From Synergistaceae bacterium (GTDB lineage Bacteria > Synergistota > Synergistia > Synergistales > Aminobacteriaceae): 64,000 bases of DNA. The notes beneath the pieces are model-generated. The model did not search any database, was not told the origin of the DNA, and worked only from the letters and a program-made list of their open reading frames with translations. The position numbers were made by a program, and so were the translations under genes. Positions 1 through 9,044 of this stretch are shown here, one piece after another (the first letter of the stretch is position 1; each line of letters begins with the position of its first letter). Where the stretch lies: NCBI GenBank assembly GCA_018436595.1, contig JAHDLC010000038.1:1-64000 (forward strand), in the 5' to 3' direction.

Positions 1-15
1 AAAATGGGAGTCACG

Positions 16-79
16 GGAAGGCCTCCTTTTTGTAGTTTTGTTATCTCGCGACTACAATTTTACAAAAGAGGGGCCTTCC
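16..79. repeat. imperfect long inverted repeat
   Basis: Arms GGAAGGCC (16-23) and GGCCTTCC (72-79) enclose a second pair, TTGTAG (30-35) and CTACAA (52-57), around a short centre. The arms are not the same length, so the stem would have bulges. It could be a terminator for a gene to the left or the end of a small mobile or palindromic element. No ORF of substance accompanies it. Confidence 0.45.
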
Positions 80-475
80 TGTCATTTTTATCCAGTCATT
101 TCAACGGTTTTTCGGCTGTCAAGGTCCTGCGAAAGTTGAGTAACAAGTAAACAAGGGACTTTCTGTTTTTTAAACACATTTTTACAAATGACTTTTCGTG
201 ATGGAGGCTGAAATGGGAAAAAGATGCGCTTGAAGAGGAGAAGTGACTGCTAATGAGGCCCTTCGTCGCCCTGCTCCTTGAGGACCGCAATCATGCCGGG
301 CCACCGGGAATTGACGGCCCGGCGGAATAGGCCGACAATGGAGGCACCTTACCGGAGGTGTCCCCATGAAAAGAATGAAACCTTCGCCCGACAGTCTCTT
401 CCGAACCCCGGCTGAACCCCTTTGCCCCGGGGACATACCTTTTCGAGCCCGCGAAGGGGCTCTCACACACCGGAA
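80..475. other. non-coding stretch before sbcD
   Basis: About 400 bases without a convincing gene. The short minus-strand frames here lack a plausible start and family resemblance. I see no clear sigma-70 promoter; the sbcDC promoter probably lies here but cannot be placed. Confidence 0.4.
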
Positions 476-1726
476 ATGAAAATCCTCCACACGTCGGACT
501 GGCATCTCGGCCGCACCCTCTACGGCAGAAAACGGTACGAGGAATACGAAGCCTTTCTGGACTGGCTGGCCGAGACGATCCGGGACAACGGGATCGACGT
601 CCTGGTGGTGGCGGGCGACGTTTTCGACACCACTGCGCCGGGCAACCGGGCGCAGGAGCTGTATTACCGCTTCCTCTGCCGGGCGGCTTCCCTCTGTTGC
701 CGCCACGTAGTGGTGATCTCCGGAAACCATGATTCCCCCTCCTTCCTCGACGCCCCGAAGGACCTGCTGAAGGCCCTCGAGGTCCACGTCACCGGCAGCC
801 CGTCCGGAAACCCTGAGGACGAGGTGCTGGTGCTCCGGAACGGCCAGGGAGTCCCCGAGCTGATCGTCTGTGCCGTGCCCCATCTCCGGGACCGGGATAT
901 CCGCACGGCCGAGGCGGGCGAGAGCATCGAAGACAAGGAGCGCAAGCTCCTGGACGGCATCCGGGATCATTACGCCTCAGTCGCCGCCTGTGCCGAAGGA
1001 AAGCGGAGGGAGCTCGGGGGCGCCATCCCCTTGGTCGCAACGGGCCATCTGTTCGCCGCAGGAGGCCGGACAGTGGAAGGCGACGGGGTCCGGGAGCTTT
1101 ACGTAGGCTCTCTGGCCCACGTGGATGCCGGAATCTTCCCGCCCTGTTTTGACTATGTGGCGCTGGGTCACCTCCACGTTCCCCAGAAAGTGAGCGGCTC
1201 TGAAATGGTCCGTTACAGCGGATCGCCCCTGCCCATGGGCTTCGGCGAGGCGAAGCAGCAGAAGAGCGTCTGCGTGGCGGAGTTCGGCGGAAGGGAGACC
1301 TCAGTCCGCCTGGTCCCAGTTCCGGTGTTCCAGCAGCTCGAGCAGATCAGGGGGGGCTGGGACCGCATCTCCGGACGGATCTTCGAGTTGGCCTCCCAGG
1401 GGTCCCGGGCATGGCTGGAGGTGGTCTACGACGGGAACGAAATCCTGGGCGACCTCCGGGAGCGGCTGGAAGAGGCGGTGGAGAATACCGCCATGGAGGT
1501 GCTCCGGGTGAAGAACACCGGGGCCGTCGAGCGGGCGCTGGCGCAGACCCTGGAGGAAGAGACCCTGGACGACCTGGACGAGGACGACGTCTTCCGCCGG
1601 TGTCTCGAGGCGAACCGGGTCCCTGAAGACCAGCATGCGGAGCTGTTCGCGGCCTACCGGGAAGCGGTCCTCTCCCTCTTGGAGCGCGGGGGGCAGCCGG
1701 AACAGGGGGGCCGCCATGAGGATTGA
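476..1726 (+). CDS. sbcD: exonuclease SbcCD, nuclease subunit SbcD
   Basis: Nuclease subunit of the SbcCD (Mre11-Rad50-type) complex, which opens DNA hairpins and processes blocked double-strand ends. The N-terminus carries the calcineurin-type metallophosphoesterase signature in order: HTSDWHLG, AGDVFD, SGNHDSP, then ATGHLF and ALGHLHVPQ, which supply the two-metal site. At about 416 aa it matches the family. The frame opens at 422, but the family begins at MKILHTSDWHLG, so ATG 476 is chosen although no strong Shine-Dalgarno precedes it. Its end overlaps sbcC by 11 bases, implying translational coupling and equal supply of the two subunits. Confidence 0.95.
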   Translation: MKILHTSDWHLGRTLYGRKRYEEYEAFLDWLAETIRDNGIDVLVVAGDVFDTTAPGNRAQELYYRFLCRAASLCCRHVVVISGNHDSPSFLDAPKDLLKALEVHVTGSPSGNPEDEVLVLRNGQGVPELIVCAVPHLRDRDIRTAEAGESIEDKERKLLDGIRDHYASVAACAEGKRRELGGAIPLVATGHLFAAGGRTVEGDGVRELYVGSLAHVDAGIFPPCFDYVALGHLHVPQKVSGSEMVRYSGSPLPMGFGEAKQQKSVCVAEFGGRETSVRLVPVPVFQQLEQIRGGWDRISGRIFELASQGSRAWLEVVYDGNEILGDLRERLEEAVENTAMEVLRVKNTGAVERALAQTLEEETLDDLDEDDVFRRCLEANRVPEDQHAELFAAYREAVLSLLERGGQPEQGGRHED

Positions 1727-4700
1727 AAAGATACGGTTTCGAAACCTCAACTCCCTGGTGGGGGAATGGGAGATCGACCTGACCCACCCCGCCTTCGCGT
1801 CCGACGGCATCTTCGCCATCACGGGGCCCACCGGCTCCGGAAAGACCACCATCCTGGACGCCGTCTGTTTGGCCCTCTACGGGCGGACCCCGCGGCTGAA
1901 CCGGGTGACGAAAAGCGGCAACGAGATCATGTCCCGCCAGACGGGGGAGTGCTTTGCCGAAGTGACCTTCCGGACCGGAGCGGGGTGCTTCCGGTGCCAC
2001 TGGAGCCAGCGCCGGGCGCGGAAAAAGCCGGACGGCGAACTCCAGGCCCCGAAGCACGAGATCGCCGACGGCGAGACGGGCACTCTCTTCGAGTCCAAGA
2101 TCCGGGGTGTGGCCGGGCAGATCGAGGAAGCCACCGGAATGGATTTCGACCGGTTCACCCGGTCCATGCTCCTGGCCCAAGGGGGCTTCGCCGCCTTCCT
2201 GCAGGCGGCCCCGGACGAACGGGCCCCCATCCTGGAGCAGATCACGGGCACGGAGATTTACAGCCACATTTCCATGGAGGTCCACGAACGCCGCCGGGAC
2301 GAGCGGGAGAGGCTGAACCTGCTCCAGGCGGAGACGGCGGGGATCACGGTCCTGCAGCCGGAGGAGGAGGAGGCCCTCCGGCGGGACCTGGCGGAGAAGG
2401 TGCGGGAGGAAGAGGCGACCGCCGGGAGGCTGGAGATAACGGCAAAGTCTTTGAACTGGCTTACGGCCCTGGAGGGGCTGGAAAAGGAGATCTCCGGCCT
2501 GAGGGAGGAAGAGACTGAGCTGCAGGGTGAATGGACAGCCTTTGAACCGCACCTGGAAAGGCTCCACCGGGCTCTGAGGGCTGCGGCTCTTGAAGGCGCC
2601 CATGCCACCCTCGAGGCCCTGCGGAAGCAGCAGGCCGACGATTCTGAAGCCCTGAAGGCAGAGCAGGAAAGTCTCCCCGAACTGGAATCCCGTGCCCGGG
2701 AGGGAGCGCAGGCTCTGCTCGAAGCGGAGCTGGTGACCATCCGGGCGAAGGAAGAACTGAACCGTGCCGCGCCCCTGATCGCGAAGGTCCGGTCCCTCGA
2801 CCAGCGGCTTGCGGACCGCCGGAACGCCCTTTCGGACCTGGATGAGGAATGCAGGCAGGACGGCGGAAGCTTGGAAAAAGCCCGGGAAAGCCGGGATGAA
2901 AAATCGGAGCTTCTGGCCGGTGAGGCGGACCGGCTGAAAATCGCAGAACGCTGGCTTGAGGAACACCGGCAGGATGAATGGCTGGCGGGCGGCCTGGCGG
3001 GAGTTGAGGAACAGGTGAACGCCCTGGTTTTCCGCCAAAAGGACATGGCCGATGGAGAGACCGCCCTGGAGAGGGCGGCGGACACCCTTCGGCAGGCGAA
3101 AACCAAACTCGAAGAGTGCCGGGAGCGTACCGGTGCCCGCAGAGGGGACCTGGAGGCAGTATCGGAAGAACTGAGCCGGGAGCAGGAAGCGCTTGCTCAC
3201 CTGCTGGACGGCCGCTTGCTCCGGGAATACCGGGCGGAAAAAGAAGCCCTGCTCCGGGAGATGGCCTTCCTGGCCAGGATTGCCGAGCTGGAGGACTACC
3301 GGGCGAGACTCGAGGACGGCAAGGCGTGCCCTCTCTGCGGTTCGCTGGAACACCCCTTTGCGGAGGGGAACGTTCCTTTGCCCGACGAGACGGAGGGGAA
3401 GATCTCCATCCTTGAAAAACTCATCGGGGAGGCGGAGGAGCGGGAAGCCGCCGTGCTGAGGCTGGAGAAAGCCGAGGCGGCAGCCCGTCAGCTGGTGACG
3501 GACGGGGAAAAGGACGAAGGGGCGGCCCTTTCAGCCAAAACGGCGGCGGAAAAGGCATTGGCTCTCTCCGCTGAAGGGCTGGAAAAACTGCGGGGGGACT
3601 GCCTGCGTCTTCAAAGTCTTCTTGAGAACAGGCTGCAGCCCCTCGGCATTTCGGAAATTCCTGAGGAGGATCTGCTGTCCCTGGCGGGCTCCCTGCGGGA
3701 ACGGCTGAAGTCGTGGCAGGAGAAGGTCCGGGAGAAGACGGAGATCGAAAAGAAAATCGGCCTTCTGGAAAGCGACCTGAAATGGCTGGACGGCACCCTG
3801 GAAACCCTGACCCGCGCCCTTGACGAGAAAAAAAAGCGCCTCGAAACTCTTCTGAATGAGTATGACCGCCTTCTGGATGAGCGGAAGGAACTCTACGGCG
3901 AAAAGGATCCCGACGGGGAGGAGCACCGTCTGAAGGATGCCCTGGAAGCCGCCGGGGAGGCCGAAAAGAAGGCTCGGGACCTCCGGGACGGGCTGAAAGA
4001 ACGGGAAGACGGGGCGAAATCCCGGGTGGAATCCCTGAACAGGATCATTCTTCGGAGGCAGCCGGAAGTGAACAGGGCGGAGGCCGCTTTTACCGCCGGT
4101 CTTTCTGCGGCAGGTTTTAAAGGAGAAGAGGACTTTCTGGAAGCCCGGCTTGAAGCGGAGCAGCGGAACGCCCTTTCTGCGGGGAAGAAGGATCTGGAAG
4201 ACCGCCGGACGGCACTGGCGGCCATGCGGACGGACCGGGAAAGAAAGCTGACGGAGGAAAGGGCCCGGCAGGTGACGGACGAAACCCCCGAGGAACTGGA
4301 AAGCCGTTTCCGGGAATGCGAGGACGCCCTGAAGACCTTGCGGGAGGAAGTTTCGGGCCTCAGGCACAGGCTGAACGAGAATGCCGCCGCCCGAGAGCGG
4401 GTGAAGGAAAAAAAGGCGGCCTTGGAGGCCCAGGGCAGGGAGTGCCGCCGGTGGGACAGCCTGCATGAGCTGATCGGCTCCGCCGACGGAAAGAAATACC
4501 GCAATTTCGCCCAGGGACTGACCTTCGACATGATGATCGGACAGGCCAACCGGCAGCTACAGAAGATGAGCGACCGGTACCTGCTGGTCCGGGACAGGGA
4601 ACAGCCCCTGGAGCTGAACGTGGTGGACGGTTACCAGGCCGGAGAAATCCGGTCAACCAAGAACCTCTCCGGCGGAGAGAGCTTTATCGTCAGTCTCGCG

Positions 4701-4973
4701 CTGGCCCTGGGGCTCTCCTCCATGGCGAGCAGGAACGTCCGGGTGGACTCCCTCTTTTTGGACGAAGGCTTCGGCACTCTGGACGAGGAAGCCCTGGACA
4801 CCGCCCTTGAAACCCTCGCGGGCCTGCAGCAGGACGGCAAGCTGATCGGGGTGATCTCCCACGTGCCCGCCCTCAAGGAGCGGATCAGCGCCCGGATCGA
4901 GGTCGTCCCCCGGACCGGGGGCAGAAGCCGGATCACCGGCCCGGGGTGCAGAAGAAATTCGGAGGCGGGGTAG
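1716..4973 (+). CDS. sbcC: exonuclease SbcCD, ATPase subunit SbcC
   Basis: Rad50-like SMC ATPase that pairs with SbcD. Walker A GPTGSGKTT lies near residues 37-45. Two long coiled-coil arms follow, meeting at a zinc hook CPLC near residue 538 that dimerises two complexes. The C-terminal head has the ABC signature LSGGES near 985 and Walker B LFLDEGFGTLDE near 1013. About 1085 aa, normal for the family. The frame is open from 1635, but ATG 1716 (MRIEKIRFRNLNSL) matches the family N-terminus and overlaps sbcD. Glu/Arg/Leu-rich coil composition dominates residues 190-920. Confidence 0.96.
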   Translation: MRIEKIRFRNLNSLVGEWEIDLTHPAFASDGIFAITGPTGSGKTTILDAVCLALYGRTPRLNRVTKSGNEIMSRQTGECFAEVTFRTGAGCFRCHWSQRRARKKPDGELQAPKHEIADGETGTLFESKIRGVAGQIEEATGMDFDRFTRSMLLAQGGFAAFLQAAPDERAPILEQITGTEIYSHISMEVHERRRDERERLNLLQAETAGITVLQPEEEEALRRDLAEKVREEEATAGRLEITAKSLNWLTALEGLEKEISGLREEETELQGEWTAFEPHLERLHRALRAAALEGAHATLEALRKQQADDSEALKAEQESLPELESRAREGAQALLEAELVTIRAKEELNRAAPLIAKVRSLDQRLADRRNALSDLDEECRQDGGSLEKARESRDEKSELLAGEADRLKIAERWLEEHRQDEWLAGGLAGVEEQVNALVFRQKDMADGETALERAADTLRQAKTKLEECRERTGARRGDLEAVSEELSREQEALAHLLDGRLLREYRAEKEALLREMAFLARIAELEDYRARLEDGKACPLCGSLEHPFAEGNVPLPDETEGKISILEKLIGEAEEREAAVLRLEKAEAAARQLVTDGEKDEGAALSAKTAAEKALALSAEGLEKLRGDCLRLQSLLENRLQPLGISEIPEEDLLSLAGSLRERLKSWQEKVREKTEIEKKIGLLESDLKWLDGTLETLTRALDEKKKRLETLLNEYDRLLDERKELYGEKDPDGEEHRLKDALEAAGEAEKKARDLRDGLKEREDGAKSRVESLNRIILRRQPEVNRAEAAFTAGLSAAGFKGEEDFLEARLEAEQRNALSAGKKDLEDRRTALAAMRTDRERKLTEERARQVTDETPEELESRFRECEDALKTLREEVSGLRHRLNENAAARERVKEKKAALEAQGRECRRWDSLHELIGSADGKKYRNFAQGLTFDMMIGQANRQLQKMSDRYLLVRDREQPLELNVVDGYQAGEIRSTKNLSGGESFIVSLALALGLSSMASRNVRVDSLFLDEGFGTLDEEALDTALETLAGLQQDGKLIGVISHVPALKERISARIEVVPRTGGRSRITGPGCRRNSEAG

Positions 4974-4984
4974 GGGGATACTGC

Positions 4985-5285
4985 TGCCTCGCTTTTGAAC
5001 CTGGTGAGACTCAAGCCCGAGATCCCTCGGCCATGAAGCCGACCTCGGGATGACAAACCGGGTTAGTGTCGTCCCGAGCGAGCGAAGCGATCGCGTCCCC
5101 GGAGAGGAAGAAGCCCCGTTTTGTCATCCTGAGGAGTGCAGCGACGAAGGATCTCGGGGTGATTTTAAGGATTCTAGAAACAGGTCCTTCACTTCGTTCA
5201 GGACGACAGACAAAACCAAACCAGATCCCTCACGTCCGCTCGGGATGAAAAACTGATTCCGTCGTCCCGGACGGAGAAAAACGAT
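4985..5285. repeat. interspersed palindromic repeat patch
   Basis: A 300-base gap filled with variants of one motif in both orientations: GACCTCGGGATGACA near 5040, GTCATCCTGAGGAG near 5123, AAGGATCTCGGGG near 5147 and TCCTTCACTTCGTTCAGGA near 5183. These resemble the widespread intergenic family reading GTCATCCTGAG...GAAGGATCTC. The copies are partial and face each other, so the RNA would fold into several hairpins. Small ORFs here are repeat translations and are not annotated. Confidence 0.65.
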
Positions 5286-5290
5286 GAAGT

Positions 5291-5983
5291 TCAGGAAACG
5301 TACTGCCGTTCCTGTTCCGTCCGCCGTGAAGAGGCGTCAAGAACAGGTACCCGGTCTGCCTGTGCTGTGGAGGTGCGATACCGGCCGTCTTCAAGCACAA
5401 CGGGTTCAACCAGGCCTGCCCGGACAGCCCTGATCAGGTCCCGCTCATTTCGTACAGGTTCAAGAAACCGCGTCGCGCAGAGCCCCACACGGTCCGGAAG
5501 GTGGGCGTCGCTTCCCCCGAGGCGCGCCAGGCCCAGTTCGAAGGCGAGATCCGATGCCATGGCGTTGTGATGCGGGCGGGTGCTTCCGTTCAGGGCTTCA
5601 AGACCGTGCAGGCCATGGAGCCCCCGTATTTCATTTCCCAGCCCCCTGCCGTTGTCACGAAATGGGTGTGCGCTAACCGCGCACCCTCCCTGCCTGTTGA
5701 CGAGGGAAACAAGCTCATCGGCGTGCATCGCGCGATCCGGAACCGTGTCAAGGCCGAAGACGAGCAGATCTCCCTCGAAGGTCAGGAATTCCATGCCGAC
5801 CAGCACCAGGAAGTCATGCCTGCGGGTCAGCTGTTCCGCAAGCCGCCGCATTCCCATGTGTTCATGATCGGTGACGCATAAGCCGTCAAGGCCTGCCGCC
5901 TTTCCGCGAAGTATGGCCTCACGGATGGGAAGGGGACTATCGTATGAAAATTCTTTTGAATGAACATGGGTATCGAGAATCAT
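5291..5983 (-). CDS. PHP-domain phosphoesterase
   Basis: About 230 aa with the polymerase-and-histidinol-phosphatase fold. The metal ligands appear in order: DTHVHS at the N-terminus, TDHEHMG, the conserved Glu of GMEF, SAHPF, and GGSDAH near the C-terminus. Stand-alone members hydrolyse small phosphorylated substrates such as 3',5'-bisphosphonucleotides, trp-related or sugar phosphates; the substrate cannot be told here. ATG 5983 is chosen because the metal motif follows at once and GGAGCGG precedes it; the frame extends a further 12 codons upstream. It is single-gene and convergent with sbcDC. Confidence 0.85.
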   Translation of the reverse strand: MILDTHVHSKEFSYDSPLPIREAILRGKAAGLDGLCVTDHEHMGMRRLAEQLTRRHDFLVLVGMEFLTFEGDLLVFGLDTVPDRAMHADELVSLVNRQGGCAVSAHPFRDNGRGLGNEIRGLHGLHGLEALNGSTRPHHNAMASDLAFELGLARLGGSDAHLPDRVGLCATRFLEPVRNERDLIRAVRAGLVEPVVLEDGRYRTSTAQADRVPVLDASSRRTEQERQYVS

Positions 5984-6151
5984 GGCCCGCTCCGTTATCT
6001 GGATGTGATGAAAGCACATTGAATGGAATTATACTTATTAATATTTTGAATGTCAAAGGAGAGCGCGTTCTTCGGGGAGGCACATCTCTTTTCTGGCATA
6101 CTTTATGCTACGATTATCCGGTCCGGCGGAGCCCGAAAGGAGGGGAATGCC

Positions 6152-7057
6152 ATGCCCGAAGCGACCGTTGTCATTCCGCTTTTCAACAAGGGGCCCTATA
6201 TCGGGCGGGCGCTCTCATCCGTCCTGAACCAGGGGCTGCAGGATATTGAAGTCCTGGTCGTGGATGACGGTTCCTCGGATGACGGTCCCGAACAGGCGGC
6301 GGCCTTTCGTGACCCCCGCGTCCGCCTGATCCGTCAGTCCCACGGCGGCGTTTCCTCGGCGCGGAATAACGGAATCCGGTCCGCCTGCTCTCCCTTTATC
6401 GCCTTTCTCGACGCGGATGACGAATGGCGCCCCGTTCACCTGGAAACCCTGCTTCGCCTCCATTCATCTTTCCCGGACGCAGGAATATGTGCCACGTCCT
6501 ACATGTTCATCTTGCCTGACGGGACCATGCGAATGCCTACATTCTCCGGATTTCCCGGTCCGCCCTGGGAAGGGCTCCTGCCTGACTACTTCAGGGCTGC
6601 GGCCATGGGCAAACCGCCGGTCTTTACTTCGGCTGCAGGAGCTCCCAAAAAAGTGCTGCACGAGGCAGGGCTCTTTGCCGAGGGCGTCCATCTTGGAGAG
6701 GATCTTGACCTCTGGGGACGGATAGCCCTGGAGTACCCGGTGGCGTTCAGTCATTCAGGCCCTTCCTGTTACAGAAAAGACGCCGGAAACCGCCTGTGCG
6801 TGCGCATTTCCCGGGAGCGGGAACTGCCCTTTGTTGCAACTGCCCGTGCCAGGCTTTCCGAAGGAGCAGTGCCGGATCATCTGGTTCCTTCGCTCAGGGC
6901 CTATTGCTGCAAGCTGGTTTATCTTTCCTGCAGGCATCTGCTTCGTGCCGGGCGAACTGAGGATGCGGCCCTGCTGCTTCACGACTCGGGTTTTGAACAC
7001 GAAGAAAACGGCCATATCAGGAGAATAGGGACCGCCATTGCCGGGAAGGGGGGGTGA
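6152..7057 (+). CDS. family 2 glycosyltransferase
   Basis: GT-A fold transferase of about 301 aa. It shows VVIPLFNKGPYIGRAL at the N-terminus, then LVVDDGSSDDG for nucleotide-sugar binding, then FLDADDEW as the DXD metal motif. HLGEDLDLWGRIAL near residue 190 supplies the acidic catalytic region. It probably adds a sugar to a surface glycan or lipid carrier; donor and acceptor are unknown. ATG 6152 follows AAGGAGGGG at optimal spacing, better than the upstream in-frame ATG at 6050. It overlaps or abuts the next glycosyltransferase, so the two form an operon. Confidence 0.88.
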   Translation: MPEATVVIPLFNKGPYIGRALSSVLNQGLQDIEVLVVDDGSSDDGPEQAAAFRDPRVRLIRQSHGGVSSARNNGIRSACSPFIAFLDADDEWRPVHLETLLRLHSSFPDAGICATSYMFILPDGTMRMPTFSGFPGPPWEGLLPDYFRAAAMGKPPVFTSAAGAPKKVLHEAGLFAEGVHLGEDLDLWGRIALEYPVAFSHSGPSCYRKDAGNRLCVRISRERELPFVATARARLSEGAVPDHLVPSLRAYCCKLVYLSCRHLLRAGRTEDAALLLHDSGFEHEENGHIRRIGTAIAGKGG

Positions 7058-7059
7058 GA

Positions 7060-8295
7060 ATGAGAATTCTTCACCTCTTGAGCCAGCGTCCGGATTCTAC
7101 GGGAAGTGGAACAATGCTTCAGTCTATCCTCACCGAATCGGAAAAATCCGGACATGATAACATGGTCGTGGCGGGCATACAGGAAGGCTCTCCCCCGATC
7201 TTCCCCGGTCTTTCACATCTCCGGACCCGTTTCGTCACCTTCGGGGGAGGAGACCTCCCCTTCCCGATACCGGGCATGAGCGACGTCATGCCCTATCCGT
7301 CCATGCGGTTCTCCGACCTGACGGACCGGCAGCTTTCCTCCTACAACGATGCCTTCAGGGCGGCTGTCCTGGAGGCTGCGGCCCTGTTCCAGCCTGACAT
7401 TATCCACTCGAACCACCTCTGGCTGCTCACCTCTCTCGCCCGCCGCACCCTTCCTGGCATTCCCATGGTGGCAACGTGCCACGGAACAGATCTTCGGCAA
7501 ATGCATGCATGCTCCCGATTCAGGCAGGACGTTGTCTCAGGGTGCTCCGGTCTTGACGGGGTATTTGCGCTGTATTCAGGGCAGGTGGAGGAGGTGCGGC
7601 AGCTCTACGGAATTCTTCCTGAACGGATCCACGTCACAGGCGCCGGATTCCGGAGCGGGCTGTTTGTTCCGGGAGAGAAAAAGACGGATATTCCGACAAT
7701 CGTCTATGGGGGAAAACTCAGCCGCGCCAAGGGGGTACCCTGGATGCTCCGGGCATTCGCTTCCGTCACTGATCTGCCGTGGACGCTGTTTCTTGCCGGA
7801 GGTGGAACGGATCCCGAACGGGCCGAATGCCTCGACCTCGCCGGGAGGCTCGGAAACCGCGCAGTCATTGCAGGATCTCTGAGACAGGAAGAATTCGCGG
7901 CTGCCCTGTCCGGGGCAAACCTGTTCATTCTCCCTTCCCTTTACGAGGGGCTTCCCCTGGTGCTCCCCGAGGCTCTTGCTTCCGGCTGCCTCTGTCTTGC
8001 CACCGACCTGCCGGGTGTCAGGGACATCCTCAAAATCGCGGGAAAGGACTGGCTCCGGCTGATCCCCTGCCCTCCCCTGGAAGGGGCTGATACCATCACG
8101 CCGGGGTACGAACCGAAATTCGTCAGCGACATTGCCGCAACACTGAGGAAGGCATTGACGGACATCTTCGAAAGGTTGCCTTCGGCGGAATCGTACAGAG
8201 AACTGGCGGAACGGCTGAAAAACAGCACGTGGCAGGCGGTGTTTCAGAGGATGGAGAAGGTCTACTGCGCTCTTGCAGACCCAAAATCCCGGTGA
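7060..8295 (+). CDS. family 4 glycosyltransferase (GT-B)
   Basis: About 411 aa, GT-B fold. The N-terminal half begins MRILHLLSQRPDSTGSGTML and contains the acceptor-side motif TCHGTDLRQM. The C-terminal half has GGKLSRAKGVPWML and the donor-binding segment FILPSLYEGLPLVLPEALASGC with its paired Glu residues. It likely extends a surface polysaccharide with the preceding GT2. ATG 7060 is preferred to GTG 7054, which sits in the upstream stop codon; a G-rich stretch at 7045-7053 is the probable ribosome site. Confidence 0.88.
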   Translation: MRILHLLSQRPDSTGSGTMLQSILTESEKSGHDNMVVAGIQEGSPPIFPGLSHLRTRFVTFGGGDLPFPIPGMSDVMPYPSMRFSDLTDRQLSSYNDAFRAAVLEAAALFQPDIIHSNHLWLLTSLARRTLPGIPMVATCHGTDLRQMHACSRFRQDVVSGCSGLDGVFALYSGQVEEVRQLYGILPERIHVTGAGFRSGLFVPGEKKTDIPTIVYGGKLSRAKGVPWMLRAFASVTDLPWTLFLAGGGTDPERAECLDLAGRLGNRAVIAGSLRQEEFAAALSGANLFILPSLYEGLPLVLPEALASGCLCLATDLPGVRDILKIAGKDWLRLIPCPPLEGADTITPGYEPKFVSDIAATLRKALTDIFERLPSAESYRELAERLKNSTWQAVFQRMEKVYCALADPKSR

Positions 8296-8602
8296 ACCTG
8301 TATGCGCGGCCGGTGCAACAACGGAAGCCTGCCCCTCTTTGCAGATTGAATGGGCAGCAAGACAAGCTTTTATGCAGGCTAGAGATAATGGAACCCGTGT
8401 TCCCTTTCATGCGGGGAAGTTTATAGATCGTCGTAACGTGTCGGACCTTGTGTCCGCCCACCGCAGTATCACCAATCTCCTTTCATAGTTCCAGGAGGGG
8501 GGCGTTGTTGTTCCTCCTTCCTTCTTTCTCTGATCGCCGCCAGAAGTGGAGTACTGCTTTTTGTCGGTTGTCTTTCACATAGCATATGAATTCAAAACAA
8601 TT
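8296..8602. other. intergenic stretch, possible small ORF remnant
   Basis: About 300 bases between the glycosyltransferases and the toxin-antitoxin promoter. A plus-strand frame ending at 8488 has coding-like composition from about 8340 (QIEWAARQAFMQARDNG) but no convincing start or recognised family. A GGAGG/CCTCC hairpin near 8493-8517 followed by pyrimidine-rich DNA may end transcription of the glycosyltransferase operon. Confidence 0.3.
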
Positions 8603-8632
8603 TTGACATAGCTTTACTGCTTGTGCTAAAAT
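8603..8632 (+). promoter_or_regulatory. sigma-70 promoter of the higBA module
   Basis: TTGACA at 8603-8608 and TAAAAT at 8627-8632 with an 18-base spacer, in an AT-rich stretch just before the toxin gene. Confidence 0.7.
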
Positions 8633-8650
8633 CAGATAGACGTGATTTTT

Positions 8651-8669
8651 ATTAACCTTAAGGGTTAAT
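8651..8669. promoter_or_regulatory. palindromic operator of the higBA module
   Basis: ATTAACC (8651-8657) and GGTTAAT (8663-8669) form a dyad just downstream of the promoter. The antitoxin carries an XRE helix-turn-helix, and such antitoxins usually repress their own operon through a dyad here, so autoregulation is the likely role. Confidence 0.6.
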
Positions 8670-8690
8670 GTTTATTTGCGGAGGGCGATT

Positions 8691-9044
8691 TTGGAGATAT
8701 CCTTTATCAGCAGGAAGCTTGAAAAGGAATTCAACGAGGGGGCGCGGCTCGTGAAAACGTACGGGCCGGAAAGAGCCAAAAAGATAGGCACACGGATGGC
8801 GGCAATTCGAGCGGCCGTCACGCTCCTCGATTTCTGGCCTCCGAAGACAGGGCCTTCCCGCTGCCACGAGCTGACGGAGGGGAAACGGAAGGGCAAATTC
8901 CATCTTTCTGTGGATCTGGATCACCCGTACCGTTTGATTTTCACTCCTGCTCACGATCCGATCCCGACGCATGATGACGGCGGTCTGGATTGGTCTAAAG
9001 TAACTGCCGTCACAATTCTGGGGGTGGAGAACACTCATGAGTAG
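8691..9044 (+). CDS. higB: HigB-type (RelE superfamily) toxin
   Basis: About 117 aa, matching the HigB family of RelE-fold, ribosome-dependent mRNA interferases. Visible family features are the N-terminal helix EISFISRKLEKEF, the basic segment KTYGPERAKKIGTRMAAI, and the C-terminal strands FHLSVDLDHPYRLIFTP and VTAVTILGVENTH. TTG 8691 is favoured because GGAGG lies seven bases upstream; the open frame starts at TTG 8676, which overlaps that ribosome site. It overlaps the antitoxin gene by eight bases, the usual toxin-first order of higBA. Confidence 0.82.
   Translation: MEISFISRKLEKEFNEGARLVKTYGPERAKKIGTRMAAIRAAVTLLDFWPPKTGPSRCHELTEGKRKGKFHLSVDLDHPYRLIFTPAHDPIPTHDDGGLDWSKVTAVTILGVENTHE

Noticed and set aside
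1347-3353. 668-aa minus-strand ORF antisense to sbcCD
   Set aside because: High-GC shadow frame with Pro/Arg/Leu-biased composition and no domain; the plus-strand SbcD and SbcC motifs are unambiguous.
4985-5285. possible CRISPR array because of repeated units
   Set aside because: Units are unequal, occur in both orientations, and lack regular spacers; no cas gene is present.
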